Assembly (NCBI GenBank): GCA_013397455.1
Contig: VYZB01000240.1
Span: forward strand, 736,623-800,622
DNA: 64,000 bases
Reading direction: 5' to 3'
From: Crotophaga sulcirostris
Taxonomy: Eukaryota > Chordata > Aves > Cuculiformes > Crotophagidae
Position 1 is the stretch's first letter, and each line of letters starts with the position of its first letter. A model generated the notes under the pieces. It worked only from the letters and a program-made list of their open reading frames with translations, ran no database searches and was not told the origin of the DNA. Positions 1-14,890 of this stretch are shown here, one piece after another. Position numbers and translations under genes: made by a program.

Positions 1-1530
1 AAGTTCAGGCAAGAGATGAGGGCTCACCAGGTCAGTCAAAAAGTTGTTCCTGCTGGCATACATCCCTAGGAACATCCATAGGAACATCCATACATCCCTA
101 CACAGGCACACAGCCCTGTAACACGCACGCACTGACAGTTAAGGAGTTACTGAATTATTCTATGATTATGGCCAACAAAACATGAGTTCGGGTGCAATAT
201 TAATCCAGCAAAGAGGTCCTGAAGCCCAAACTTCCCTGTTCACGTGCCAGGAGCGGCCTTGAGCCTCCAGATGTGACAGTTCCCTCCCCAGATTAGCTGA
301 GCACATTCTGGGCATGCTGCAAAGGGATTTTTATAAAAGCACATGATACAGCAAATCATCTGCAGAACCATGGAGCTGGCTCAAGCGTTAGGGAAGGTTT
401 TCCTTGCCAAGCAACAGGTTATGGAGGCAGGGTGAGCTGCAGTAGCTCTTCTAGCTGATAGAACAATTCTTTTACTGTCATTCCACAGGCTGCGTGTTGC
501 ACGTCTGGTTGGAAAGAAAGCCCGTTGCAGTAAATACAAGGTTAACTTGATTTTGACTATGGAGGTTCAAAGCTCACTGATCTGCAGTTTCTCTGCTATC
601 TTGTGTCAGAGCATCTAAATGGTGGCAAAATTAATACACTAAGCCTGACAAAAATAGCTGCAGCTTTTAAATAAGGTAACAACAGGACCACAGGCAAACA
701 ACGATTTAATCTGCTTAATCTATGGCTGTGACATTAAAATGATTTTTCAAGAGCTCACTTTTATGATATTTTGGGGGATTCGGTGGGGTTTTCCCCCCTC
801 CAGACTCCATAGAGAACAGATCAGGATATTTTTAATGTTAAAAACCAGCCTTTTTGTGTTTGAGCTTTCAAGCCCCCTTGCACCATGCTCATTCCATGGT
901 TCCCTGAAGGAGCTTTTGAAGAAGACCAACTAGAGAAAGCAGGCAAGTATTTGCGGTGTGAGGGCATCCCTTTCCTTTGAAGGGATAACTGAACAAAGCC
1001 TCAGCATTCGGCTCTCTGAGACCAACTGGACTGCCAACTCCTTCTTCCCAGAGACCAGGATTCATCTCTGGTTTCAAAAGCCTGCAAAATCATGTAATAA
1101 TATTAGTTCAGAAGCTCTTGCAAGTCATTTATTCATACATACATCAACATTTTTTTCAAATGGATGCGGAAGTGAGACTGGATAATTAGATCCAGGAAGA
1201 AAAAAAAAAAATGCAGGGAGCTGAAATGCATAACCCCTCTGCTGCTCCTGCCAGCACTGCAGATGCAGAGGATGCAGATGCAGAGGAGCTCCAGTACTGT
1301 GTTGGAAGCACTGTCCTGAGGGCTGAGCAGTAGTATTAGGGTAAAGGCAGCGGCAGGAGGTCAGTGGGCCAGCAGCATGGCTTGGATGAAGAGCAAGGGC
1401 ACAGCCACGCATGGAAGAGTCACTTTGAGCAGCCTCATGTAGCAGATGCAGTCTGCTCATCACCTCCATTAGGACATCCCAGTCAGGCCCCTGTAGCTCT
1501 TATTAAAACTGCTCAGCAGTAGCCACCCTC
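1..1530. other. Unique non-coding sequence
   Basis: No gene or recognised interspersed repeat is visible. Open frames are under about 115 codons, lie on both strands and have no family-like motifs. The stretch holds a small tandem repeat near its start, an A-rich run at about 1199-1211, and a short GATGCAGAG-type repeat near 1261-1290. Confidence 0.6.
57..100. repeat. Short tandem duplication (12-bp units)
   Basis: AGGAACATCCAT occurs twice head to tail (68-79 and 80-91). It is flanked by two copies of CATACATCCCTA at 57-68 and 89-100. This looks like a local slippage product, with no sign of a larger satellite. Confidence 0.7.
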
Positions 1531-1575
1531 AATAGAATCACTGAGTGGTTTGGGTTGGAAGGGACCTTAAAGATC
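1531..1575 (-). mobile_element. CR1 LINE, type A, tail part (split by insertion)
   Basis: This is the reverse complement of a CR1 3' end: an AGAATCA-like tail repeat, then GGTTTGGGTTGGAAGGGACC and TTAAAGATC. The element stops abruptly at AAAGATC and resumes at 1942 in the same orientation, because a second CR1 sits inside it. CR1 is a non-LTR retrotransposon; this piece is untranslated tail only and is inactive. Confidence 0.85.
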
Positions 1576-1627
1576 TATTGCTCTCTACAAAGATCTATTG
1601 CTCTCCCTATTGCTCTCTACAACTACC
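1569..1627 (+). repeat. Triplicated junction at the 5' end of the nested CR1
   Basis: The host target word AAAGATC followed by TATTGCTCTC occurs twice (from 1569 and from 1589). A third TATTGCTCTCTACAACTACC (1608-1627) then runs into the CR1 body. The repeat unit therefore combines target DNA with the first bases of the inserted CR1, so it probably arose during or soon after insertion. Confidence 0.7.
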
Positions 1628-1941
1628 TAAAAGGAGGTTGTAGTCAAGCGGGCGTTGGTCTCTTCTCACAGGTGACCAGTGACAGAACTAGAGGACATAG
1701 ACTTAAGCTTCATCTGGGAAAGTTTAGACTTGATGTTAGGAAAAAGTTCTTCACTGAAAGGGTGATTGGCCATTGGAATGCGCTGCCCAGGGAGGTGGTG
1801 GAGTCGCCGACCCTGGATGTGTTTAAGGGAAGACTGGATGAGGCACTCAGTGCCATGGTTTAGATGATGGGATGGTGTTAGTGTTGGCTTATAGGTTGGA
1901 CTTGATGATCTCAGAGGTCTTTTCCAACCTTGTGATACTGT
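1576..1941 (+). mobile_element. CR1 LINE, type B, nested inside another CR1
   Basis: A 5'-truncated CR1 on the plus strand. An open frame (1555-1863, including some junction sequence) encodes the ORF2 C-terminus, with recognisable words such as [29 protein letters not shown] and LPREVVESP. It ends DEALSAMV before a stop. A tail follows with GGACTTGATGATCTCAGAGG and a degraded ATTCTGTGAT-type repeat. It lies within a type-A CR1 of opposite orientation (1531-1575 and 1942-2015), so it is the later insertion. It lacks the reverse transcriptase and endonuclease domains and cannot move by itself. Confidence 0.92.
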
Positions 1942-2015
1942 GATCATCGAGTTCCAAACCATCTGCCATGGGCAAGAACACTTTCCACTGGATCAGGTTG
2001 CTCAAAGCCTCCATA
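1942..2015 (-). mobile_element. CR1 LINE, type A, second part of the split copy
   Basis: This resumes the host CR1 after the nested element, with GATCATCGAGTTCCAAACC, CTGCCATGGGCA and CTGGATCAGGTTGCTCAAAG in reverse-complement CR1 order. Similarity fades after about 2015. A weak echo of CR1 near 2070-2100 (CCCTCACCAGAAAACTACC) suggests the copy may run on in degraded form. Confidence 0.82.
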
Positions 2016-2610
2016 TTTTGTTTAATGCATTAATTCCTAACATTTTGCAGGAGACTACTATCAACCCTCAAACCCTCACCAGAAAACTACCACTGCTCAC
2101 TTCTCCATCATGCATGACGGTCTCACAAATCACCAGTGGTTTGCAGGTGACAGATCAAGAACAACCTCAAGAAGGCATGCAGCACCTTTCTGAAGTTTTA
2201 TTACTTAAAGTGAAGTTTTCAAGTTTAAAAAGGACTAGTTTCCATCTTATTTAATTCTAGCATTTTACTTATATATCACAGAGATCAAGCTGTTTTCACA
2301 TTTCTAATACTAAAGACATTGCTTAAGATTGTATTGCAACAAAACGCACGACTGTAAAGTTTATACTAACAAGAAAAACTGAGAAGGCTTACGGGACAGT
2401 GCTTATCTAAAGTGCTGTAAACACAGCCTGAGAAAGAATGAAAGAAAGAAAGAAAGGAAGAAAGTTCACTCTACAAAGTATGTGTTAACAGCACACAAGC
2501 GATGCTTTGAAGATTACCTACAACATATCTCGATTTTTATGGAGTTGTGGTCTCCAAGACTGGCCCCCAGCTTTGCACTGTGGAAAAAGCAGAGCATTGC
2601 TCAGCTTAAT
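2016..2610. other. Non-coding sequence after the nested CR1
   Basis: No gene is visible. The first 100 bases may be degraded CR1. The rest is AT-rich unique sequence with one GAAA microsatellite. Confidence 0.5.
2431..2464 (+). repeat. (GAAA)n microsatellite
   Basis: A run of GAAA and GGAA units, slightly interrupted, in unique sequence. Confidence 0.8.
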
Positions 2611-2822
2611 CATAGAATTATAGAATGGTTTGGGTTGGAAGGGACCTTATAGATAATCCAGTTTCAACCCCCCTGCCATGGGCAGGGACACCTTCCTCTG
2701 GATCAGATTGCTCAAAGCCCCATCCAACCTGGCCTTCAGCACCTCCATAGGCATCCACAATTTCTCTAGGTAACCTGTGCCAGTGTCTCACAACCCTCAC
2801 AGGAAAACATTTTTTAAAATTT
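2611..2822 (-). mobile_element. CR1 LINE, type A, 5'-truncated
   Basis: The reverse-complement CR1 tail begins CATAGAATTATAGAATGG and continues through TTGGGTTGGAAGGGACC, CTGCCATGGGCAGGGACACC and the end of ORF2 (words WHRLPREIVDA on the minus strand). It is truncated at CAGGAAAACATTTTTT and followed by an A-rich, low-complexity run to about 2850. Confidence 0.9.
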
Positions 2823-7208
<4,386 letters not shown>

Positions 7209-7278
7209 NNNNNNNNNNNNNNNNNNNNNNNNNNNNNNNNNNNNNNNNNNNNNNNNNNNNNNNNNNNNNNNNNNNNNN
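7209..7278. other. Assembly gap (70 N)
   Basis: A run of 70 undetermined bases directly beside the (ATAAA)n array. True length and content are unknown. Any frame read across it is meaningless. Confidence 0.99.
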
Positions 7279-7328
7279 ATAAAATAAAATAAAATAAAAT
7301 AAAATAAAATAAAATAAAATAAAATAAA
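7279..7328 (+). repeat. (ATAAA)n microsatellite
   Basis: About ten near-perfect 5-bp ATAAA units starting at the edge of the N run. The array probably continues into the gap and caused it. Confidence 0.95.
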
Positions 7329-8439
7329 TCAAATCACACTCTGTTTTCTTCATGTCAGGTTGTTTATGGATAGAAAGCATCACTGGGTCCATCACTCAAA
7401 TGGGTTTGCCTCCAGTGACCATATCCAAGGACCAGTGTAGCCTCAGATGTGTCAATAAATTAAACTGTAACCATGCCCAGTTCTCCTTCTCAAGCAAGTA
7501 AGATTATGCACATTATAATTTTTATGGCTTTTGGTTTCTTACTTCTAGAGCTGAGAGAGTGGCTGGGCTTGCTGTACCAGAGCATCCACCCTACAGTGTT
7601 GGTGGGATAACACTCAGCCAGCAGAGCTTCATCTGCCTGAGCAGGAATAACTGAGAAGGCAACAGGATGGAAGGGGAAGAGCTAAACACCACTGGTTTAA
7701 ATCCCATTCAGCAATCAGGCTATTCAGACCCACACCCCAGTGGTCACTGCAGATCAGAGAGCCCTAATGGAGAGCAAAAAACACTATCCTCCTTGGTTAC
7801 TGAGGAGTTGGGATTGTTGTTTCTGCAAGACAGGCACTTGATATCTCAGTCCTCATTAGAAATTTTTTAATTCATTGGCAAATGGCAACCCTACTTGTTG
7901 TGGAGCCTTTGCTCTGTTTCTGTGCTGAGCTCACCAGCATCGTCCAGGGATCACGAGCAGCTCCCAAAACTCATCTCTACCAGCAGCTTAAAATATATAT
8001 AAATATATGTATATCTCCTTCTGCTGGGCTCTCCTAGCAACGGAGCAGCAGCCGCCCAAGCGACCAGCCGGCACGGCATGCGGTCCACCTCCAGTACACG
8101 CAACGGCTTGGTCAGAGGGAGCAGCCAGGAGAAAGGAGCACGTAGCAGGGAGAGGGGAACAGCCCCAGAGTCCCCCATTCTCCTGGGAAGCTAAGAACTT
8201 CGGCTTCTCTGCTGAACTGTTCCAGATGAAGGGCCCAGCCACACAACAGAGCCCTGTGCCAGCAGCCTGGGCGCTCGGCGAGACAAATCCAGACTCACTT
8301 TCACCCACTTGCAGCGAGGCCATAGAGTGAAGGTACCCTTTTCTCATGCCAAATCCAGCAGTTTTGGACTAGTGAGGCAGGAAACCCACACCTCTGGTGG
8401 GACCAAGCTGCTGGTAGAGCAGGAGAGAACCACCAGAAT
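7329..8439. other. Unique non-coding sequence
   Basis: No gene recognised. A short ATATATAAATAT-rich patch lies near 7992-8013 and a locally GC-rich patch at about 8030-8290. The frames over the GC-rich patch are open on both strands, which reflects composition and not coding. Confidence 0.5.
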
Positions 8440-8727
8440 AGGTGCTGGTTTCTTCTCCCAAGTAATAAGGGATATGGTGAGAGGAAATGTCCTCAAGTTG
8501 TGCCAGAGGCGTTTTAGATTGGGCACTAGAAAAAAATTCTTTACTTAAAGAGGGGTGAAGCATTGGAACAGGCTTCCCAGGAAAGTGGTGGAGTCTCCTT
8601 TCCTGGAAAGTTAAAAAAACATTTTACTTTGTGACATGGCTTAGTAGGCACAATGGTGTTGGGTTGACAATTGGACTTGATGATCTTAGAGGATTTTTCA
8701 AACCTCAATGACTCTGTGATTCTATTC
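8440..8727 (+). mobile_element. CR1 LINE, type B, 5'-truncated
   Basis: It starts in the ORF2 C-terminal region (words GAGFFSQVI, RRFRLGTRKKFFT), then a stop interrupts the frame after FFT. It continues through AGTGGTGGAGTCTCC, GTTGGGTTGACAATTGGACT and GATGATCTTAGAGG to a degraded ACTCTGTGATTCTAT tail. Several substitutions and an A-run mark it as old. Confidence 0.9.
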
Positions 8728-11360
8728 CCAGGGTGAACCTGCAGCACCAGCTCTGGCCGGCTCCCTGGCTGGCCTGACTCCAAGCAGGTCACCCACTTTC
8801 AAGCCCACCAAACTTACACAGGCTTCTCATTTCATTGTCCTTCAATTTTCAGCCCTAGCAATGCATCAGCAATGCCCAACAAAGGTGCTGGGTAGGCAAG
8901 ATTTGAAACAGTTCCGTTTTTTTTTTAATTCTAAGAAATAAAGTACCTACATTTTCCAACTAATTTTAAGAAACAAACCGCAAACCAATACTCTTCAGTC
9001 TTTGTTTCAAAATGACTAATAGACTAATCACTGAAGAACATTTAAGAGCATCTTTTAAAGCACTGATGCCTTAAACACTGGAAGTGAAAACCAAACTCTG
9101 TAAGACCGAGATTCTGTATTTGCTGTATTGAGTGATTAAAAACATAAATCTCTATTCATGTGAAGAAAGGATGTTGTTTATCAGGAGATATTTTTTATAA
9201 GGCACGTCTTCTCCAAAGCTACTACTATGAATATAAAAAGGTTAAACCAAGCTGTAAACAGGTAAGATGACATCTTGCTTGCCTCCTCCTAAGTGATCTT
9301 GCACCTCACGCATGCTGAACACAGGGAACCAGCAAATACACGAGCTGATTACCATGGGTCTTCTGTAATGCTTTGAGTTGTTATGTCCTGACCATAATCA
9401 TTTCACCATACTTGCTCACGGGATCCTATCATCTCCTTTCCCAGTCCTCTGGATCCTGCTTCTGCGTGCAACTTGAGGGCTGGTACCACAAGGTCCATCA
9501 CCTCTGGTTGCGGGAGATGAGCCCCTGCAGTGGGAACAGGCATCCCCAGCACCACCACAGTTAATAAAGTGCTGAAAAACAAAGCTGTGTTGAAGACTTA
9601 CCCATTTTTTCCCTTTCTAGCATCTAGAGGAGTTTGGGGTGGTTTGTTTTTAATCGAGGTAGCTGCAAACGACCAGATGTTCTGTTCCATTGCTCCTCCC
9701 AACACCTTCTCTGTTACTACAGAACGTGAGCAGCTGTGAAAAGCTGGGAATGCGCAAAGGGTTGGGAGGGGACCCAGCAGGGCCAGCTGACCCCAAGGAC
9801 CCAAGGGATGTCCCACACCATACGCTGTTGTGCTCAGCATATAAAGTTGGGAGAAGAAGGAAAGGCAGCAGGTTCAGTGTGATGGTGTTTGTCTTCCCAA
9901 GTCACCATTACATATGATGGAGCCTTGCTTTCCTGGGAATGGTTGAACACCTGCCTGCTGATGTGAAAGAGTGAAGGAGTTTCTTGGTTTGTTTTCTTGC
10001 ATGCGCAGCTTCTGCTTTCTCTATTAAACTGTCATTATCTCAACCCATGAGCTGTCTCCATTTTACCCTTCCAATTCACTTCCCTATCCCACTAGGGGAG
10101 CAAGCCCTGTGCACTGCTAAGTTGCTGGCCAGGGTTAAACCACATGAGATGTCCATCAAGCCTGTAAGAAGGCAGACACCAGTCCAACAGATTCATGGCT
10201 CAAGTTAGATAACATTTAAATGCAGTTAAATTTCCAGAGGGGTATTTCTATTCTTTAATAAGATGAAGCCATTATTCACTGATGAGAACTTGAACACTAT
10301 TTTTATCCTAGTCTGTTCTGAAGAGTTAAGTTACTTATAAAAACAAAGCCAGGACAGGTTTGGAAATAGCTGGGTTTGCAGGATTTAAAATACGTTGAAA
10401 ATAGAAAAGCAGAGACAAGATGGCTACAGTGGACTCCAGAATCAGAGGGAAACATGCAAGGACAAAAGCCCTCAGAAAAGATGAAGCAGCAAAACGAACA
10501 TCATAATTCAAGGCAGAGGACAGTGAAGTACAGCTTTATTTCTTAAAAGAGATGAATAATGAACAAAAAAAAGAAGGTTGAAGCATTCAGTGAGCTCTTA
10601 CAGAAAACTGTAAGCAGTCTTACTGTAATTAACTCTGATGAGTTAAAAAATGCAGGGCAGAACTGGGAACTGAGAGGTTATTTAAATAGTTTTCCATGTA
10701 TTCAGGTCTTTTGACCTGATGCAAATTACAGTGGCCTACTTGAACTCCTTGATGAACAACGAACAATCATCTTTAAAGGACACCTAGAGTAGAGGAAAAG
10801 TCCTACAGAGTTGTAGAAATGAAATTGCAAGAGAGGCAGGAGAGAAAGGCAGGAGGAAGAGGAACAGAAAACCAGTGTTATTGACTGGGATTTGACTTCC
10901 TGACAGAAAGGACAAAAGGCAGAACAAAAATCGGGTAACATGAAAGCAAGACGGACAGGTCGAGGTGAAGTTGAAGGTAGGCAACTGATTTTTTTTTCTC
11001 TGTCAGTGTATCTGGCTGAAAAAATGGGGGAAAATGTTTTGATTTTACCCAAATTGCATAAAAAATATTGCAAGGCCACATGGGGCACATCAGCTAGAAG
11101 CTCAGTGTGTGAATCGCCCTAAACCAAGCACACACCTGGCTGAAAAAGCCCACTTGGTCACCATCGGCTGCTGGATCTGTCACATCCAGCACCCTGCAGT
11201 TGTTCACAATTTACTGGTCAGAGCAGTGAAGATACACCCAAAACTCAGGTGTGCCCTCACACCAGAGATCTTCCCTTGGAGCACAAGATGCAGAATTCAA
11301 CACAAGTTGGCAAACAGATGCAACATCCAACGACAAATGAGTAAAGCCCTACCACTTTAT

Positions 11361-11386
11361 GTATGATGATGATGATGATAATAATG
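11361..11386 (+). repeat. (ATG)n / (ATA)n microsatellite
   Basis: Five GAT repeats followed by ATAATA. Confidence 0.8.
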
Positions 11387-13659
11387 GTCAAATATACAAT
11401 TACAAGATAAGAAATACCTGGCAAAGCAAGGGTACAACCAAAATAAAGCCAAAGCACTTCACAAAACTGAGCATCCACCATTCAGCAATGGTGTGGAAGA
11501 CACAAGTTCATCCCAGGAGGCATCAGCAGCACATACACAAGGCAGGGGAGGTCATTACTCAGGGGTGCGACAGCTACCGTGGTCAAAGCGCTGCCCTCGG
11601 TTTTCAATTCAACACCAGGAGATGAATTGCAAGCAATCAAGAAGAAACCTCCGAGAACAGATTTTTTTAAATGAGATGGATGCTATGCAGAACACAGTAG
11701 TTTTCCCAAGATCGGCCTATTCTCAGCTGAGGGAACATGAAACCAAGGTCCCAAGACTCTTTCAAGATAAGCAGTTACCTGCTAAGGCAGGGAGCTAGAG
11801 ACCTCTTGACAAAATACCTTTCCTTTTGTCTTCACTCCTACAATTTCTGGCCAACCTTTCGTCACATAGCAGTAACTGGCTGCTTTGGAGGAGGCAGGGA
11901 ATTGCACATCCTGTAAGCAAGGAGACCTGAAACCTGAGACCTTGCCACTGAGCAGCCAGCCCATGTCCAGCTCCTGCCACTTGCTGCTCCAGGTTCCTTT
12001 CCAAGCTGCTTTCGAGCTGGGCACACCAACAGTAAACCTTCTGATGGACTCTACCATTCTCAGTCATACAATAGGAACTTGTTTACATATTTCCCATTCC
12101 TAGATAGGAAAAAAAGAGTGCAGAGGAAAACGAGCAATAAACCAACCCAAAACATCTGCATTAGTACAAGTGACTGACAATGAATTTGATAACTGTTTCT
12201 TTGCAAACGACTTGAAAGGCAGTTAACCAGCTGATTTGGGCTATTTTTCCCCAGGAAGCCAGAGCTCAGGAGCCTCCCTCTGTGCCTTCCAAGACAAAAT
12301 AGAAAGCAGCTCTAATTTCTCAGTGCCCAGTCGATAAAAAGCCTCAGGCAAAACAAGTCGGCTGACAGTAAGCACAGGATAAATAGCCATCAGTTGGCAT
12401 CTGAGAGACTATCCCAACCACATTCTTTCAAGGGTGTGCATCCACATTTGAAATTAAGCTTTCACTATGGACACTACAGAGAAAGATGACGTTTCTGGAT
12501 CAAAGACTCCTGAATTTGTAGTTGTCATCAAGCAACCAATTATCTTGTTCTCCTCGCTGCTTTCCAGCAAAACAATCCTGAACTTGTCTCACAGAAAAAC
12601 AGAGATCTGTTCCTCTTTTCTCCAACCTCACCACCCTCCCGTCTGCTCCAAATTAAAACTCAAAGACCCTTAAACACAACAACATTGCGCTTCTCCGAAA
12701 AGCTCAAAGACAGAATCTGCCTCACAGTTATCTTCACTCCAGAGATCAGCTAGCGTGGGCATCATGTTCAAAGCCTGTACGCGGAGGAATGCTGGCAGGA
12801 TCAGCCCCCATGCTCCATCAGGAGCAGGATCTCAGAGTGAGCCCCTGGCTGCCCGACTTCCCATATTTTTCCACATCCTGTATTTTTGGTGGCATCATGG
12901 AGCAGTCTCAACGCACAGACTGGGGGGTGGGGTAAACCATAAACTCAACCCCAAACTCCTTCCAGTTAGCTGAACAAGCTCCAGCCACTAACAGGGACTC
13001 AAGCCTCAGGGGCTGGACTAAATTCAGCCCTAAATCATACTTCCAAACAAGCCTTCACAGCCCTGTTAACTCACCAGCATCAACTGCCACGCGCCGCAGA
13101 GCTGATCCTCTGCACAGTGCTTGCTCTCACAGCCACGAGCTGTTGTCCGTCGGACCTTCTCCTTCCCAGAGCTCCTTCCCACTGACTCAGGCTGCCTGGC
13201 AGTCTACAATCCGGCGCGAGCCTCACTCCTTGTCAGCAGCTCGCGGGGTCCGTGCTGCGAAACATGAGAGCTCCTCGCTCTTACGGGCACTGCCCAGGGA
13301 GTTATGCACTGTCTCCATTACACGTGTAAGCCCATGGCAGCTTCATGGACCTCTTCCAGGTCCAAGAACATCAGGTGTTTTCCCGCTATACACGTACTGC
13401 AATCCCATCACAAAAAGTGTTTGGCATTTTATAGACCAGTCAGGTGGTTTTTTTGCCAAACAACGTGCAAACACCGTTTACCTGCATTAATTGTCGGTGG
13501 ATTTCTGGTGGGTGAGAGGCTGGCAATGGTCAACTCTATTGCTGTATTTCTAAAAACAGAGTGTGCGCTGCCCTGTAGCCTTGGGATGCCAAGTGGCTAA
13601 AACAGGAGAGCTAAGAAATAAAAGCCTCCGTCCCTGGCCATTCAGCACAGCCCACGAAA

Positions 13660-14180
13660 ACATCCTGACTTGCATATTAATGGCTATGGAGTTTAACAAC
13701 AAGTTAAAATATTAGTAATGAGAATAGTAATTATCATGGCCATATTATTTATTTGTCTACTCATTTGAAATTTACAGAGAAAAAAAAAAGTCTTCAACAT
13801 TTACAAGAAAGCAATTAAGGCAGCAAATGGATTATTTCTCTTTAAACCTATGAGAAAATGCTCAGTGCATATTTCCTCTCTAATTTGTCTGCACTCAAGA
13901 ATCTATTTTTGGAAGTCTCCCTAGACTGTATTGTAGCACCACATGTACTGTAATGGCATTTTAATTAGCCCAGAGAGCTGGAAGATGCACTGTGCATCCG
14001 AAAGAGAAGCAGCCTAACGAAATGAGAGCATCCTTCTCTTTCCTTCTCCGAGATTTACAGCAGCTATCAAGCCGAAATACCAATTATGGTTTCAATTGGA
14101 ATCAACTGTGACTGCTATAAAAACCTAGTGCATCAACAACAGCCTATGGAACGCAAGAACAACAAATACCGTATTTAAGC
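13660..14180. promoter_or_regulatory. Candidate conserved regulatory element
   Basis: An AT-rich block with low repeat content and many homeodomain-type words: TAATTA at 13728-13733 and 13962-13967, and an octamer-like TGCATATTAA at 13671-13680. There is also a 15-bp inverted repeat GATGCAC-T-GTGCATC at 13984-13998. This texture is typical of vertebrate conserved non-coding elements, but conservation itself could not be tested. Confidence 0.3.
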
Positions 14181-14370
14181 ACTGTTTACTCATACTTTAA
14201 AGGTGGATGGTAAAAATAAAATGCTGCAGATATCCACAGACAGAATGGGAGATTGAATTAGAGGAGACATTATATAAATATATATATTAAGTGTTTGGCC
14301 TGCAAGTATAATGAAGAAACAATCCATGCAGATGAAAGTCAATCCTATCCTATTTATTTGGGGTTGGTGT

Positions 14371-14400
14371 TTTATTTTTATTATTACTACTACTACTACA
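14371..14400 (+). repeat. (TTA)n/(CTA)n microsatellite
   Basis: A TTTTTATTATTA stretch passing into five CTA/ACT units. Confidence 0.75.
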
Positions 14401-14481
14401 TCTGGTACCCAAATTAACCACACCCACACTGCCAGTGAGTTGCACTCAAACACCATCAGCACAGCCTTGCATATATTTAAT

Positions 14482-14890
14482 AGGGTCTGGAGAACAAGTC
14501 TTATGAGGAGTGGCTGAGAAAACTGGGATTGTTTATCCTGGAGGAGGCTCAGGGGAGACCTCATTGTCCTCTATAGCTCCCAGAAAGGAGGTTGTAGTGA
14601 GGTGGGCGCTGGTCTCTTGTCTCAAGTGACACAACAAGAGGAAACGGACTCAAGTTGCACCAGGGGAGGTTTAGATTGGACATTAGAAAAGACTTCTTTA
14701 CAGAAAATGTGGTGAAGCATTGGCACAGGCTGCCAAGGGAAGTGGTGGAGTCTCCATCCCTGGAGGTGTTCAAAAAATGTGTAGACCTGGCACTTTGGGA
14801 CATAGTTTAGAAGGCATGGTGGTGTTGGGTTGACAGTTGGACTGGATGACCTTAGAGGTCTTTTCCAGCCTTAATGATTTTATGATTCTA
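14482..14890 (+). mobile_element. CR1 LINE, type B, well preserved tail
   Basis: A 5'-truncated copy starting at GGTCTGGAGAACAAGTC. Recognisable ORF2 words in CR1 order include SYEEWLRKLGLF-like, GGL RGDLIVLYSS-like, [14 protein letters not shown] and [17 protein letters not shown] sequence, in more than one frame. After the stop come GTTGGGTTGACAGTTGGACT, GACCTTAGAGGTCTTTTCC and a TGATTTTATGATTCTA tail. Small indels break the frame. Confidence 0.94.

Larger units (their letters stand above)
8728..14481. other. Unique non-coding sequence
   Basis: About 5.75 kb without recognised transposons. It holds an ATG/GAT microsatellite at 11361-11386, a TTA/CTA-type run at 14371-14400 and an AT-rich motif-dense block at 13660-14180. 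No plausible exon was found. Confidence 0.5.

Noticed and set aside
140..170. ATTATTCTATGATTATGG resembling a CR1 tail
   Set aside because: Upstream sequence shows no CR1 order (no GATGATCTT or CCTTCCAACC words), so this is chance similarity.
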